IMG/VR virus record: IMGVR_UViG_3300046517_000281
Location: 1-24,446 of that record
DNA: 24,446 bases
Source of the DNA: a virus
Reading direction: 5' to 3' (one strand)
Part shown: positions 15,245-22,595 of the stretch, piece by piece
Numbering within the stretch: the first letter of the stretch is position 1
How the letters are laid out: each line of letters begins with the position of its first letter
The notes under the pieces: generated by a model
What the model saw: only the letters and a program-made list of their open reading frames with translations
Told to the model about the DNA's origin: nothing
Databases searched by the model: none
Program-made: the position numbers and the translations under genes

Positions 15245-15839
15245 TGTGTCCTCGCTTGGTTGTATTGATCTCGCCCGTTTGCATATTCCATTCCATTTCG
15301 ACGATCGGCGCGTCGGGATTCTGGATCGGCCGCGCGTCGATATGCAGCGTGATAAACTCGTCGGTAATGGTCGGCTTGAATATCGCGGTGCCGAGGTCGG
15401 CGGTCATGTCGAATTGCAATTCGAGGATCGGCGTCTCGTTGTCGAGCGCGACCGAGCCGTATAGGTGCGTGCGTTCGCCGCGCGTGATCCCCTGCAAGAG
15501 CTTGTGATTGAATCCGGTGAGCGTCGTGTCGCAAAGCAAGCCGTTGGTGATCTCGGCGAAAGCCTGGTCGAGCGTTTCCTCGCCGCCCTCGTTTTCGTTG
15601 TCGAGCACGATCACCGAAAAGCCGTAGCGCGCGCTATCGCGCAAGCGGATATCGCCGGCGTTGCTGTCACCCTCGGGGACGAGGAGCTCGTTAATCAAAT
15701 AGACTCCGCAATAGGGCAAGTCTTGCGTTTGAATGCGGAGCATTTTGTTTTTGGCAAAGGTAAAGCCGTCAAAGAATGCCATCGCCTTGACGCGATCGTA
15801 AATCGCGTCGCGCACGATCAACGCCGGCGTTTGCGTCAT
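15189..15839 (-). CDS. Tail completion/terminator-type protein
   Basis: This is a 216-residue protein between the head-tail joining gene and DUF2635, where Mu-type phages encode the tail terminator (gpK/gp37 class). The layout fits: an N-terminal helix (ALIVRDAIYDRVKAMAFF), a strand PYCGVYLINELLVPEG, a GYSVI-like strand (RYGFSVIVLDNENEGGEE), a helix LDQAFAEITNGL, a strand GSVALDNETPILELQFDMTA, as in phage tail-completion folds. The ATG overlaps the TGA of the gene before (ATGA). The C-terminal 30 residues are basic (TKRGHNGKNKSNTKPRRRSA) and overlap DUF2635 in another frame. The role is inferred from position and secondary-structure layout. Confidence 0.65.
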   Translation of the reverse strand: MTQTPALIVRDAIYDRVKAMAFFDGFTFAKNKMLRIQTQDLPYCGVYLINELLVPEGDSNAGDIRLRDSARYGFSVIVLDNENEGGEETLDQAFAEITNGLLCDTTLTGFNHKLLQGITRGERTHLYGSVALDNETPILELQFDMTADLGTAIFKPTITDEFITLHIDARPIQNPDAPIVEMEWNMQTGEINTTKRGHNGKNKSNTKPRRRSAAPD

Positions 15840-16207
15840 GGACTAGCCTTGACCAATTTAAGCGGCGTCTTGGTCATGAGCTTGCGGAGCGTGAGCGTCG
15901 TTTCGCCGCCGCCGTTGCGGCTTGTGTCGATCACTTCCCAGGCGCCGGCGTCGGGCAAGGTGCCGTCGGCCGGGATCGCGACCAGGTCGCCTTGTATTGG
16001 CACCGCGCCAAATTCGTTGTCGCGGACGTCGAGGATGGTGCGTTGCTCGGAAATGATCGAGCCGTCGATCGCGACGACGTCGATCGAGACGGTATCGAAT
16101 ATGCCGCGCGCCTGGTAGGCCGTGCCGACAAGCGGCGTAACCAGGATCGCGCGCGCAAACGTGTCGAAGCAAGGCAAATAGACTTGCGCGGAAAAGTCGA
16201 CCGGCAT
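15836..16207 (-). CDS. Head-tail joining protein
   Basis: This is a 123-residue protein between the MuF-like protein and the tail-completion protein. It has the compact beta-barrel layout of head-tail joining proteins (lambda FII or HK97-type): FARAILVTPLVG, then YQARGIFDTVSIDV, a SEQRTILDVRDNEF strand, PIQGDLVAIP, and a C-terminal GETTLTLRKL. Family members ring the bottom of the head and receive the tail. It starts 3 bp after the upstream stop with AAAGG seven bases before the ATG. The family call is from memory of the fold and position, so I hold it with moderate confidence. Confidence 0.65.
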   Translation of the reverse strand: MPVDFSAQVYLPCFDTFARAILVTPLVGTAYQARGIFDTVSIDVVAIDGSIISEQRTILDVRDNEFGAVPIQGDLVAIPADGTLPDAGAWEVIDTSRNGGGETTLTLRKLMTKTPLKLVKASP

Positions 16208-16210
16208 CGT

Positions 16211-16753
16211 TTACCCTTTGCCTTTTTGCCGCTTGTAAACCTTGATCGCGCGATAGCCGCTCGGCGCGACAAATCGCTTACCCTTTTTGCGAAGCTTGGT
16301 AATCGAGGCGCCGCGTTGCGGGACCTTTTTGCCTTTTTGCTTGATTGCCCGCCGCGCCCTTACCGCGTTTCGCACGGAATAAAGCATATACTTGCTAAAC
16401 TTTTCGAACGTCGGTTGCGCCAGGTACGCCGGATCGGTCGCGCGCAACGATCGGATTTGGCAACGGCAACCAGGATGGTGCGGCAATTGTTTCTTGGCGT
16501 CGCCGTAGGAATACGGATTATGCGCGACCATGTCCTGACAGTATTTGCAAACGCGGCCGTCGTTGGCGGTCACGATCTTGACGAGGTCGGTATCCTTGTA
16601 TCGTTTCTTCCAGGATTTGCGCGTACCCTTGAGGACGACGACCTCGTCGGGATGCAATTTTTCGAGGTCGGCGGTAAGCGCGTCGGTCAAGAATTGTTTG
16701 ACCTTGTCGAGCGAGGGCTCGATCGTGATATTAAACGTCGATTTTTCCGGCAC
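16211..16753 (-). CDS. MuF-like/head morphogenesis protein with CxxC...HxxCxC
   Basis: This is a 180-residue basic protein starting with GTG, 4 bases after the upstream stop region (TGA GCC GTG). The central block NDGRVCKYCQDMVAHNP...KKQLPHHPGCRCQIRSL (Cys69, Cys72, His92 or His93, Cys96, Cys98) matches the treble-clef-like C-terminal motif of phage Mu F / SPP1 gp7 head morphogenesis proteins, which read 'D.RvC..C......P..Hp.CRC'. The long N-terminal part of real MuF proteins (about 200 residues) is absent. The remaining N-terminal 65 residues have a helix resembling an HK97 gp10-type start, and the C-terminal 60 residues are strongly Lys/Arg-rich. It could be a stand-alone head-tail adaptor with DNA contact; that is inference. 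Confidence 0.68.
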   Translation of the reverse strand: MPEKSTFNITIEPSLDKVKQFLTDALTADLEKLHPDEVVVLKGTRKSWKKRYKDTDLVKIVTANDGRVCKYCQDMVAHNPYSYGDAKKQLPHHPGCRCQIRSLRATDPAYLAQPTFEKFSKYMLYSVRNAVRARRAIKQKGKKVPQRGASITKLRKKGKRFVAPSGYRAIKVYKRQKGKG

Positions 16754-16756
16754 GGC

Positions 16757-17401
16757 TCAAGCTTCGTAGCGCGTGAAATGCGTCAAGAGATCATGCGCGG
16801 CGCGTTGCGCCGGCGTACCGCCGGCCGAGCCGCCGCTCGATCGGGCGAGCAAATTCGGATCGAAATAAATTATTCTCGATTCCTTGTGACCGATCATGCG
16901 GACGGTCGCGTCGCCGCGCACGCTCGCGTAATACGCCTCGCGCATGAGCATAACCGCGGCTTGCTTCAAGGCCGGCGGCGCCTCGTAGGGCAAGTGATAG
17001 CCGCCGGAATATTCGATAATCGTTTGCTCGACATAGACCCCGCTCGGCAACGTCAGCTTGCCCCATAGCGAGTCGAGCAAGAGGCCGTCGGGATAGGTTT
17101 GCGCGGCGCCGTTAATGGTGATCGCGGTGATCCCGGTGTCGTCTTGCGGGATCGGATAGCGCGCCAGGAATAGCCGGTTTTTGTCGTCGACCGATAATTC
17201 GGTAAAGGTTTCGACGACCGTCTCGTAACCGAATACCCGGTTATTGCAATAGGCGGCAATTTGCGCCGATACCCGCGTAATCAGGTCGGCGAGCATTGCG
17301 TCGCTTGTGGTCGCCGTAATGTTAAGCGCGCGCTTGAGCTCGTCGAGCTCAATCAGGTCGATCGACGTCGCCGGCGTCGTAACGACGATGGTCGATTGCA
17401 T
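16757..17401 (-). CDS. Head-tail connector protein, HK97 gp6-like
   Basis: This is a 214-residue protein of the phage gp6-like head-tail connector type. Marks are the N-terminal helix set (IELDELKRALNIT...DAMLADLITRVSAQIAAYCNR-like NNRVFGYE), a beta domain with RLFLARYPIPQDD...TINGAAQ...SLWGKLTLPSG, an IEYSGGYHLPYEAPPALKQAAVMLMREAYYA helix pair, as in gp6/gp15 adaptors. It abuts the collagen-like gene exactly (TAG then ATG, same frame), with GAGG eight bases upstream. The adaptor ring sits below the portal and extends the DNA channel. Confidence 0.85.
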   Translation of the reverse strand: MQSTIVVTTPATSIDLIELDELKRALNITATTSDAMLADLITRVSAQIAAYCNNRVFGYETVVETFTELSVDDKNRLFLARYPIPQDDTGITAITINGAAQTYPDGLLLDSLWGKLTLPSGVYVEQTIIEYSGGYHLPYEAPPALKQAAVMLMREAYYASVRGDATVRMIGHKESRIIYFDPNLLARSSGGSAGGTPAQRAAHDLLTHFTRYEA

Positions 17402-18193
17402 CTAGCGCGCCTCGGCCTGGTATTGCTCGAAAAGCGCGCGCAACGGGATCGGCGGCCCGAGCGTGCCGTCGCTCATGAGCGGAAACGCCTCGTAAGTTTT
17501 GGCGCGGATATCCCACTCGACAATGCGGACGCTCGCGCCAGGCTCCCCGCGCTGGCCGCGCTCGCCGCGTTCGCCTTTTTCGCCGCGCCGCCCGCTCGGC
17601 CCCGCCTTCCAATCGGGACCAGGACAAGGACCGGGCGCGTCCTTGCGGGCGATGAACCAGGTTGCGTTGAGCGTGACGACGTCGAGCTCAAGGTAGTTTT
17701 CGGTCGGGTCGTAGGTATCGCGGATCGTGAACGAGCGGCCATCTAGTCCGCGAGCGCCGGCGGGTCCGACGGCGCCGTCGTTTCCGTTGCTTCCGTCGCT
17801 TCCGTCGCGGCCGGCTTCGCCGGGCTCGCCTTTTTCGCCCTGGATACTTTCGCCCTTTTCGCCAGGCGCGCCCGGATCGCCTTTTTCGCCTTTGATCGCC
17901 TCGCCTTTGTCGCCTTGCTCGCCTTTTTCGCCTTTTTCACCGCGTTCCCCTTTCTCGCCGTCGCGCACGGTCGCGAGGCGGTTGATAATGTCTTGCTCAA
18001 GCTTGCTCAGGCGGAGCTCGTGCTCGGCCTCGCGTTGCTTTAGCTCGGCCAGCTTGCGCCCGAGCAATAGATCGCGCTCGCGCTCGGCCTGGCCGGCGAC
18101 GGTCGCGATTTCCTGGACGACGAAATCAGCCAGCGAGCCGATTGATTCGGTGGTGGGCTCGAATGTTTCGGCGAATCCGTTTTCGCTCGGCAT
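17402..18193 (-). CDS. Collagen-like protein in the head module
   Basis: This is a 263-residue protein. Residues 1-30 are acidic, residues 30-75 form a charged coiled-coil (EIATVAGQAERERDLLLGRK...), residues about 76-150 are a Gly-X-Y repeat dominated by GEK, GEP and GDK triplets, residues 152-195 contain a small aromatic domain (DPTENYLELDVVTL...WFIARKDAPGPCPGPDWKAG) resembling the carbohydrate-binding-like modules found next to phage collagen repeats, and 200-225 is a second short GEK repeat. The C-terminal 35 residues are globular. It begins 68 bases inside the portal 3' end, where a TGGAGG site lies 8 bases upstream, and its stop abuts the gp6 start. Trimeric fibre on the head surface or at the neck is plausible. 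Confidence 0.85.
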   Translation of the reverse strand: MPSENGFAETFEPTTESIGSLADFVVQEIATVAGQAERERDLLLGRKLAELKQREAEHELRLSKLEQDIINRLATVRDGEKGERGEKGEKGEQGDKGEAIKGEKGDPGAPGEKGESIQGEKGEPGEAGRDGSDGSNGNDGAVGPAGARGLDGRSFTIRDTYDPTENYLELDVVTLNATWFIARKDAPGPCPGPDWKAGPSGRRGEKGERGERGQRGEPGASVRIVEWDIRAKTYEAFPLMSDGTLGPPIPLRALFEQYQAEAR

Positions 18194-19535
18194 CGCTCAA
18201 ACCTCCAGAATCGGCCGCCGACGCGCTCGGGCTTGCCGGTGGTGCCGACGGTCCCGGCGCCGCCGGTATCTTTTCCGCCGCCGACAACGGGACGACTTGT
18301 TGCTGGACTCGCGGCTCCTTGCCGTATCCGCCGGGAACCTTGGCGTAACCTTCCAACGCGCGCGCCTCGTCGGGCGCCAGGATGCCGCCTTGCACCGCGC
18401 GCGCGAGGCCCTCGATTCTATCCTTGAACGCCGAGCGCAAGAGCGCCGCGGTATCAAATTCGACGTATTCGTACGGTTGGCCGTCGAGCGCGAACAAGAG
18501 GCCGATCGCTTCCTCGATATGGTTGAGGCAAAAGCCCAAGCCCGAGGCGATCCAGGACTGCATGAGAATTTCGGTCGAGTTGACCGGCCCGCCGGCAAGC
18601 CCGAGAATTTGCAACGGGATACGAAACGCGAGCGCGATATTCTCGTTGCTCAATTTGAGGATTTCCGCGGTCGCGGCGTCCTTGCCGGCAATCGCCCAAG
18701 GTTGCACCTTGAGGCCGGCGGTTAGGATCGGCGTGCCGCCCTGGTTCATGCCGCGCGCTTGCTCGTTCCAGCGATCGCGTAGCGCCGTGACCTGGTCCTT
18801 ATCGAGCACCAGGTCGGTCGAGAGCACGGCCGAGGGCCGCGCCTCGTTTCGATAGAACGAGGTTTGTTGTTGCGCGATCGCGGCGGTAACGCCGATATCG
18901 GAATAGGCGGCGACCAGCGGCGAGACGCCGAGGAGCGGCGTCGGAAACCGCACGCGCTCGGTATGCAAGCGGATATGCAAAACGTCGCGCGCCGGGACGA
19001 TCAGATCTTGCGGACTATTGAGCCGCATCGCCATGACGTCATTGCCGTTGAGCGTATAGAATATTTCGCCGTTATAGGCGACGCGCGGATAGCAGAGATC
19101 GGGATTCATCAAGTGTAATTCGGAAACCTCATAGCGATCGTTGCGGAGCGCAAGCGCGTAAGCGTTGCCGGTCAAGTAAAGCCCGCGCGTCGCGTTGAGG
19201 AGAAAATCGGAAATACTTTGGTAGTCGTTGGGATGCCGTAACAGGCGCGACAAGGCGCTCGTTTCGACCCGCTCACGGCCGCCGTCGTCGTTTGTAATCC
19301 AGTGATCGCCGGGACACATGGCGACCGTTTGCGCGTAGGCCGAAACGCACGCCTCGACCATTGCGGATTGTGCGCCGGTTACCGGCGTATAGCCCAATTG
19401 CCACCAATTGTCCGGCACGCCGGCGGGTAACCATCCGCCGGTGACCGGCAAGTAATACGGGCCGGGTCGGTAATCGCCTTCGGCTTTACCGATAACCCGG
19501 CCCGCAACGCGGTTGAGAAACCCGCGGACGGTCAT
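18126..19535 (-). CDS. Portal protein, HK97 type
   Basis: This is a 469-residue portal of the HK97 family. Marks are VEACVSAYAQTVAMCPGDHW, RLLRHPNDYQSISDFLLNATRGLYLTGNAYALALR, the stem-side LLGVSPLVAAYSDIGVTAAIAQQQTSFYRNEARPSAVLST, then LKVQPWAIAGKDAATAEILKLSNENIALAFRIPLQILGL, all typical of phage portals. The last 80 residues are Pro/Ala/Ser-rich and then basic (RKRIRRNIRAHHRINR). Twelve copies form the ring through which DNA is pumped by the terminase. Its ATG overlaps the preceding gene (ATGA). Its position after the capsid gene is unusual, since HK97-type modules usually place it before the protease. Confidence 0.95.
   Translation of the reverse strand: MTVRGFLNRVAGRVIGKAEGDYRPGPYYLPVTGGWLPAGVPDNWWQLGYTPVTGAQSAMVEACVSAYAQTVAMCPGDHWITNDDGGRERVETSALSRLLRHPNDYQSISDFLLNATRGLYLTGNAYALALRNDRYEVSELHLMNPDLCYPRVAYNGEIFYTLNGNDVMAMRLNSPQDLIVPARDVLHIRLHTERVRFPTPLLGVSPLVAAYSDIGVTAAIAQQQTSFYRNEARPSAVLSTDLVLDKDQVTALRDRWNEQARGMNQGGTPILTAGLKVQPWAIAGKDAATAEILKLSNENIALAFRIPLQILGLAGGPVNSTEILMQSWIASGLGFCLNHIEEAIGLLFALDGQPYEYVEFDTAALLRSAFKDRIEGLARAVQGGILAPDEARALEGYAKVPGGYGKEPRVQQQVVPLSAAEKIPAAPGPSAPPASPSASAADSGGLSDAERKRIRRNIRAHHRINRLAG
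18202..18207 (-). promoter_or_regulatory. Ribosome binding site for the head collagen-like gene
   Basis: TGGAGG lies 8 bases before the ATG at 18193, inside the portal coding sequence. It decides the start even though the gene overlaps the portal by 68 bases. Confidence 0.75.
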
Positions 19536-19861
19536 GCCTTGGCCGTCGCGGTCCTGGTTTGATAGCCGGCCGGCTTGTCGGCCGCTATTTGCTTTTCTTT
19601 GGCTTGCAGCGAATTTGGATCGGGACCGCTGCCGTCGTCCTCGTGCTCGGCAACATAGACGCCCGAGGCGGCGAGATCGTTTTCCTCTTGCGTCGGCGTC
19701 GGCTTGATATCGCCGGCCGCCTTGGCGGTTTCCTTGCTCGCTTTTTCGCGCATGGTGCGCTCGTCCGCGAGTTTCTTTTTCGTCTCCTCGGCGTGTTTCT
19801 TTTGGTCGTCGGCGCGTTGCTTGGCCGCGGCGTCGGCCTTGGCGTGATCGGTGTCGGTCAT
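19532..19861 (-). CDS. Hydrophilic helical protein between capsid and portal
   Basis: This is a 109-residue protein with no recognised domain. Residues 1-50 are a charged Lys/Glu/Ala helix (MTDTDHAKADAAAKQRADDQ...), likely a coiled coil. A conserved-looking KPTPTQEENDLAASGVYVAEHEDDGSGPDP stretch follows, in a style I associate with small proteins beside portals in Hyphomicrobiales phages. The C-terminus is Lys/Ala-rich. It lies after the capsid terminator-like hairpin, with AAAGG seven bases before its ATG, and overlaps the portal start (ATGA). A head-assembly or scaffold-type accessory role is possible but not shown. Confidence 0.78.
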   Translation of the reverse strand: MTDTDHAKADAAAKQRADDQKKHAEETKKKLADERTMREKASKETAKAAGDIKPTPTQEENDLAASGVYVAEHEDDGSGPDPNSLQAKEKQIAADKPAGYQTRTATAKA

Positions 19862-19883
19862 TGGCTTGCCTTTCGGGTTTCAG

Positions 19884-19923
19884 AAAAAACGGGGACCGGC
19901 CCGCCGGGATGAGGACGGGCCGG
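19884..19923 (-). terminator. Terminator-like hairpin after the capsid gene
   Basis: Starting 5 bases after the capsid TAG, the minus strand has an 8-bp perfect stem CCGGCCCG / CGGGCCGG with a 12-base loop (19896-19923), then TCCCCG and six T (19884-19889). It resembles an intrinsic terminator although six bases separate stem and T-run. Because downstream portal and tail genes seem to lack their own promoter, it is probably partial and lowers expression after the capsid. Confidence 0.65.
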
Positions 19924-19928
19924 CTTGA

Positions 19929-22025
19929 CTACCAGGTAACGCCCGCGACCCAAGCAACGGTCCCGGCGCGGCGGATCGTCCAATTGATCGGCATAATCAA
20001 CCGCAAAGCCATCGAGTCGGTTTGGAACATACTCTTTGCGGGATAGGCGACGACCGCCGGCGTTCCCGCCGTCGAGATATCGGTCGGCGTCGTATCCTCC
20101 ATGTGCAAGGTCGCCTGGTCCGAGATTTCAAACCGCGGCCCGTCGCCGGTGACCGAAACGAAATCGGCGGCGTCGATCGCGATAACCGTCCCGGCCGGCA
20201 CGGTGCCGGATTGGATGATCGGCCAACCGCCGAGGCGGCCTTGGCTTATTTCATCGCGGAACGGGAACACGCCGGCCCCGGTTGCGATCGCCAGGCCCGC
20301 GCTATTGACCTGTTGCGGGTTCATGAGCCATCGCGGATTGCGGACGTTGCCGAGCGTGCCAGTGAGCAAGGCGCCCGACAATTGCTTGATATCGCCGGTG
20401 AGCGCGTTAAAGCCGCCGCCGGCGGTTGGGGTTAAGCCGGAAACGCCGTTGAGGATGCCGGCCGGCCGTACCGTCGTCGCCGCGTTGGTATCCAGCAAGA
20501 TAGCGTCGAGCGCGACGCCGGTATCGTATTGGATCGCATCGCGCAACAATCCCTGGATCGCCGGGACCGAATGCTCGTCGATCTCCCGCGTCCAGGTGGT
20601 GATAACCGCCATTTTTTTCGGCGTGAGGCTTTGCGAAGTGAAAGCGCCCTGGCGTACCGGGATCGGCAAGCCCTCGCCGACGAATGAGCCGGCGATCGTT
20701 GGCGTCCGCGACCTGGTCGGGATGATGATTTTCCCGTTGCGCCCGAACGTGAGCGACAAGCCGGCCGCCGACAATGGTGCAAAGATTGATTGCACCTGGA
20801 GCAATTGCATAAAGTCGACGACGATTTGTTGCACGAGCTCGGCCGCCCAACCGACCGTTGTCGTCGTTGCCATTGTGCTCGCGGCCTTGGTTTGCCATTC
20901 CGTAACCGCCCTGGTCGCCTCGTCGTCGCCAAAGATTTGACGGCGAATCTCGTCGACCGGCTTGCGCTCGCGTTGCGCCAGGATCATTGCGGTGCCGGCG
21001 CGCAAGAACAATTCGATCGGATCGACCTTTTTCGGCCCCAGGCTAAACGGCCGCGCTTGTGCGGTCATATGGCCGGCCGCCTTGGCCGCCGGGACGACGG
21101 CGCGGGCGCCGCCGTCGGATTGTTCGCCGAGATTTTTCTCGGAATCGCGCAACGTGGCTAGAACCTTTTGCTCGTGTGCGACCTCGGCATTGGCTTTGCC
21201 GATCGTTTCCATATCGGCGTCGGTATAGTTGCCGTCGCCTTTAGCGTCATGGAAGGCGGCGAGCTCGTCCTTTTTCGCGAGCAACCGCTTTTCCGCTTCG
21301 ATAATATTTTGAGCAAGCGTTGACATGGGTTTTGTCTTTCCAGGTGGAGAGGTTTCGGCTTGCTTGCCAATGTGCCGGCGCGCGGGCGCGGTGTTTTGTT
21401 TGCCGTGCTTGGCAAACACCATGCGGAGCGTGTCGGCGGAAATCTTTAAGCCCTTTGCGAGCGCGAGCGCGTTCGGATTGGCCGGGATCGAGACGAGGCT
21501 ACACTCGACCAATTCTTGCTTGAGGTATTTGAACGGGCCGAAATACTTGTCGGCCTTGTCGTCGATCGGCCGCTTGTCGATCGGCGAAAAGCCGACGCTA
21601 ACGGCCTTGAGGATGCCTTGCTCGACCAGGCTCCGAATCTCGTTAATGCGGTCGCTCGTCCCTTGCTTGGCAAGGACAAGGCGGCCGCGCAACGCGCCGC
21701 CCTCGACGCGGACGTTATGCCACTCGCCAATTACAAAATCGCTTTTATGATTGAATAGCGCGGGCGCGTGTTTGTCGAAATTGCCAAGGTCCCAACCGGC
21801 GAGCGAAATCACCTCGCCCATGCGGTCGACCGTTTCGTCGCTCATGGTAAAATCGAGGCCGTCGGCTTTTGAAACGTGAGTCTTGTGGACTATGCGCGCG
21901 CCGCTCTTTTCGTCTTGCGCGTCGTCCCAAGCGGTTTGACAAGCATCCTCGTCGTTGTCGTCGGTACAACGGTCCATGAAATCCATATAATTTTCGTCGT
22001 CATCCGGCTGGTCGATTTCGGGCAT
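19929..22025 (-). CDS. Prohead protease-major capsid protein fusion, HK97 type
   Basis: This is a 698-residue polyprotein. Residues 1-40 are very acidic (DFMDRCTDDNDEDACQTAWDD). Residues about 42-200 form the HK97/U35 prohead protease: FNHKSDFVIGEW with His93, LKAVSVGFSPI with Ser143, ELVECSLVSIPANPNAL. Residues 234-310 are a coiled-coil scaffold (delta) domain beginning MSTLAQNIIEAEKRLLAKKDEL. Residues about 340-698 form the HK97-fold capsid protein, with GEGLPIPVRQGAFTSQSLTPKKMAVI, WLMNPQQVNS and GGWPIIQSGTVPAGTVIAID as marks. Most phages encode the protease and capsid separately; fusions are known. Residue 234 is an ATG with GGAAAG 11 bases upstream, so capsid alone might also be made. GGAG ten bases before 22025 supports the main start. 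Confidence 0.92.
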   Translation of the reverse strand: MPEIDQPDDDENYMDFMDRCTDDNDEDACQTAWDDAQDEKSGARIVHKTHVSKADGLDFTMSDETVDRMGEVISLAGWDLGNFDKHAPALFNHKSDFVIGEWHNVRVEGGALRGRLVLAKQGTSDRINEIRSLVEQGILKAVSVGFSPIDKRPIDDKADKYFGPFKYLKQELVECSLVSIPANPNALALAKGLKISADTLRMVFAKHGKQNTAPARRHIGKQAETSPPGKTKPMSTLAQNIIEAEKRLLAKKDELAAFHDAKGDGNYTDADMETIGKANAEVAHEQKVLATLRDSEKNLGEQSDGGARAVVPAAKAAGHMTAQARPFSLGPKKVDPIELFLRAGTAMILAQRERKPVDEIRRQIFGDDEATRAVTEWQTKAASTMATTTTVGWAAELVQQIVVDFMQLLQVQSIFAPLSAAGLSLTFGRNGKIIIPTRSRTPTIAGSFVGEGLPIPVRQGAFTSQSLTPKKMAVITTWTREIDEHSVPAIQGLLRDAIQYDTGVALDAILLDTNAATTVRPAGILNGVSGLTPTAGGGFNALTGDIKQLSGALLTGTLGNVRNPRWLMNPQQVNSAGLAIATGAGVFPFRDEISQGRLGGWPIIQSGTVPAGTVIAIDAADFVSVTGDGPRFEISDQATLHMEDTTPTDISTAGTPAVVAYPAKSMFQTDSMALRLIMPINWTIRRAGTVAWVAGVTW

Positions 22026-22040
22026 GATTGTTTCGCTCCA

Positions 22041-22142
22041 CTAGCAACAATTCCCATAACCGGCGAAATAGACGCCGACGCCAACCGCAAACGCGACCAA
22101 CGCGGCCAGGATCAAAAGGCCCGACCAATTGACCGGCATCAT
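22041..22142 (-). CDS. 33-residue single-span membrane peptide
   Basis: A short frame begins with ATGATG, overlapping the TGA of the preceding gene, and ends at a TAG 15 bases before the capsid start. It encodes MMPVNWSGLLI, then a hydrophobic span (about residues 9-27, LLILAALVAFAVGVGVYFA), ending GYGNCC with two terminal cysteines. It looks like a single transmembrane helix. A longer reading from 22280 in the same frame would overlap the gene before it and is less likely. Function is unknown; small hydrophobic peptides in phage head modules are often left unannotated. The translational coupling makes it more than chance. Confidence 0.6.
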   Translation of the reverse strand: MMPVNWSGLLILAALVAFAVGVGVYFAGYGNCC

Positions 22143-22516
22143 TCCCGGCGCGAGCTCGACGCGGCCGCGGCGCCGGCCGGCGTTTCGATCGCAATGGCGA
22201 ATTTGCAATCCTCGCGTTGCTCGACCGGGTTGTCGCGCGAGCCCGAGCGGAATTTTATGTAAGCAACCGAGCGCACCCAAAGGCCGCCGATCACGATGCC
22301 GCTATTGGGCGTCGCCGTAATCATGACCTCGTCGCCGCGGTCGTCGAATAGATCGTTGTAAAAATTGCCGTCGGTCGACACCTGGAACGTCAGATTTGCC
22401 TCGGTGAACTCTTGCGGCACGGTGATCCGCACAATCTCGCCGGCCGAGCAATCGACGCCGTCGGAAAGCGATTCCCCGCGCGCGATGGTCGGGCCGTCGA
22501 TAATTTGTAGTGTCAT
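22139..22516 (-). CDS. Conserved beta-rich phage protein, unknown function
   Basis: This is a 125-residue protein with CGGAGT about 7 bases before its ATG. The middle reads LTFQVSTDGNFYNDLFDDRGDEVMIT, then IVIGGLWVRSVAYIKFRSGSRDNPVEQRED. That pattern (a strand set with 'ltFq.S.DG..y.dly.d.G.ev', then 'lkvRSGt...pv.Q') recurs in small proteins near packaging and capsid genes of many phages in my memory. The fold is probably a jelly-roll or discoidin-like beta sandwich, which would fit a decoration or accessory head protein. The last 20 residues are Ala/Ser-rich. The function is not assigned. Confidence 0.8.
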   Translation of the reverse strand: MTLQIIDGPTIARGESLSDGVDCSAGEIVRITVPQEFTEANLTFQVSTDGNFYNDLFDDRGDEVMITATPNSGIVIGGLWVRSVAYIKFRSGSRDNPVEQREDCKFAIAIETPAGAAAASSSRRE

Positions 22517-22545
22517 AGCTGGACTCCGTGTTTGTCAGGAATTGA

Positions 22546-22560
22546 CCCGCGCGCCGCGGG
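22546..22560 (-). repeat. Small GC hairpin, copy A
   Basis: This is a perfect 6-bp stem CCCGCG / CGCGGG with a three-base loop, 30 bases before the start of the 125-residue gene. It has no T-run. The same stem occurs again at 22596-22610. Confidence 0.7.
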
Positions 22561-22595
22561 TTGTGGCGTTCCTTGAGTGGGTAGGGGGAACGGGC

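Noticed and set aside
17560-17960. A possible CRISPR or satellite array of gcctttttcgcc-like units
   Set aside because: Spacing follows codon triplets of the GEK collagen repeat, with no constant repeat-spacer layout.
22041-22280. A 79-residue version of the small membrane peptide
   Set aside because: Its N-terminal part is the antiphase reading of the 125-residue gene. The ATGATG at 22142 is better placed.
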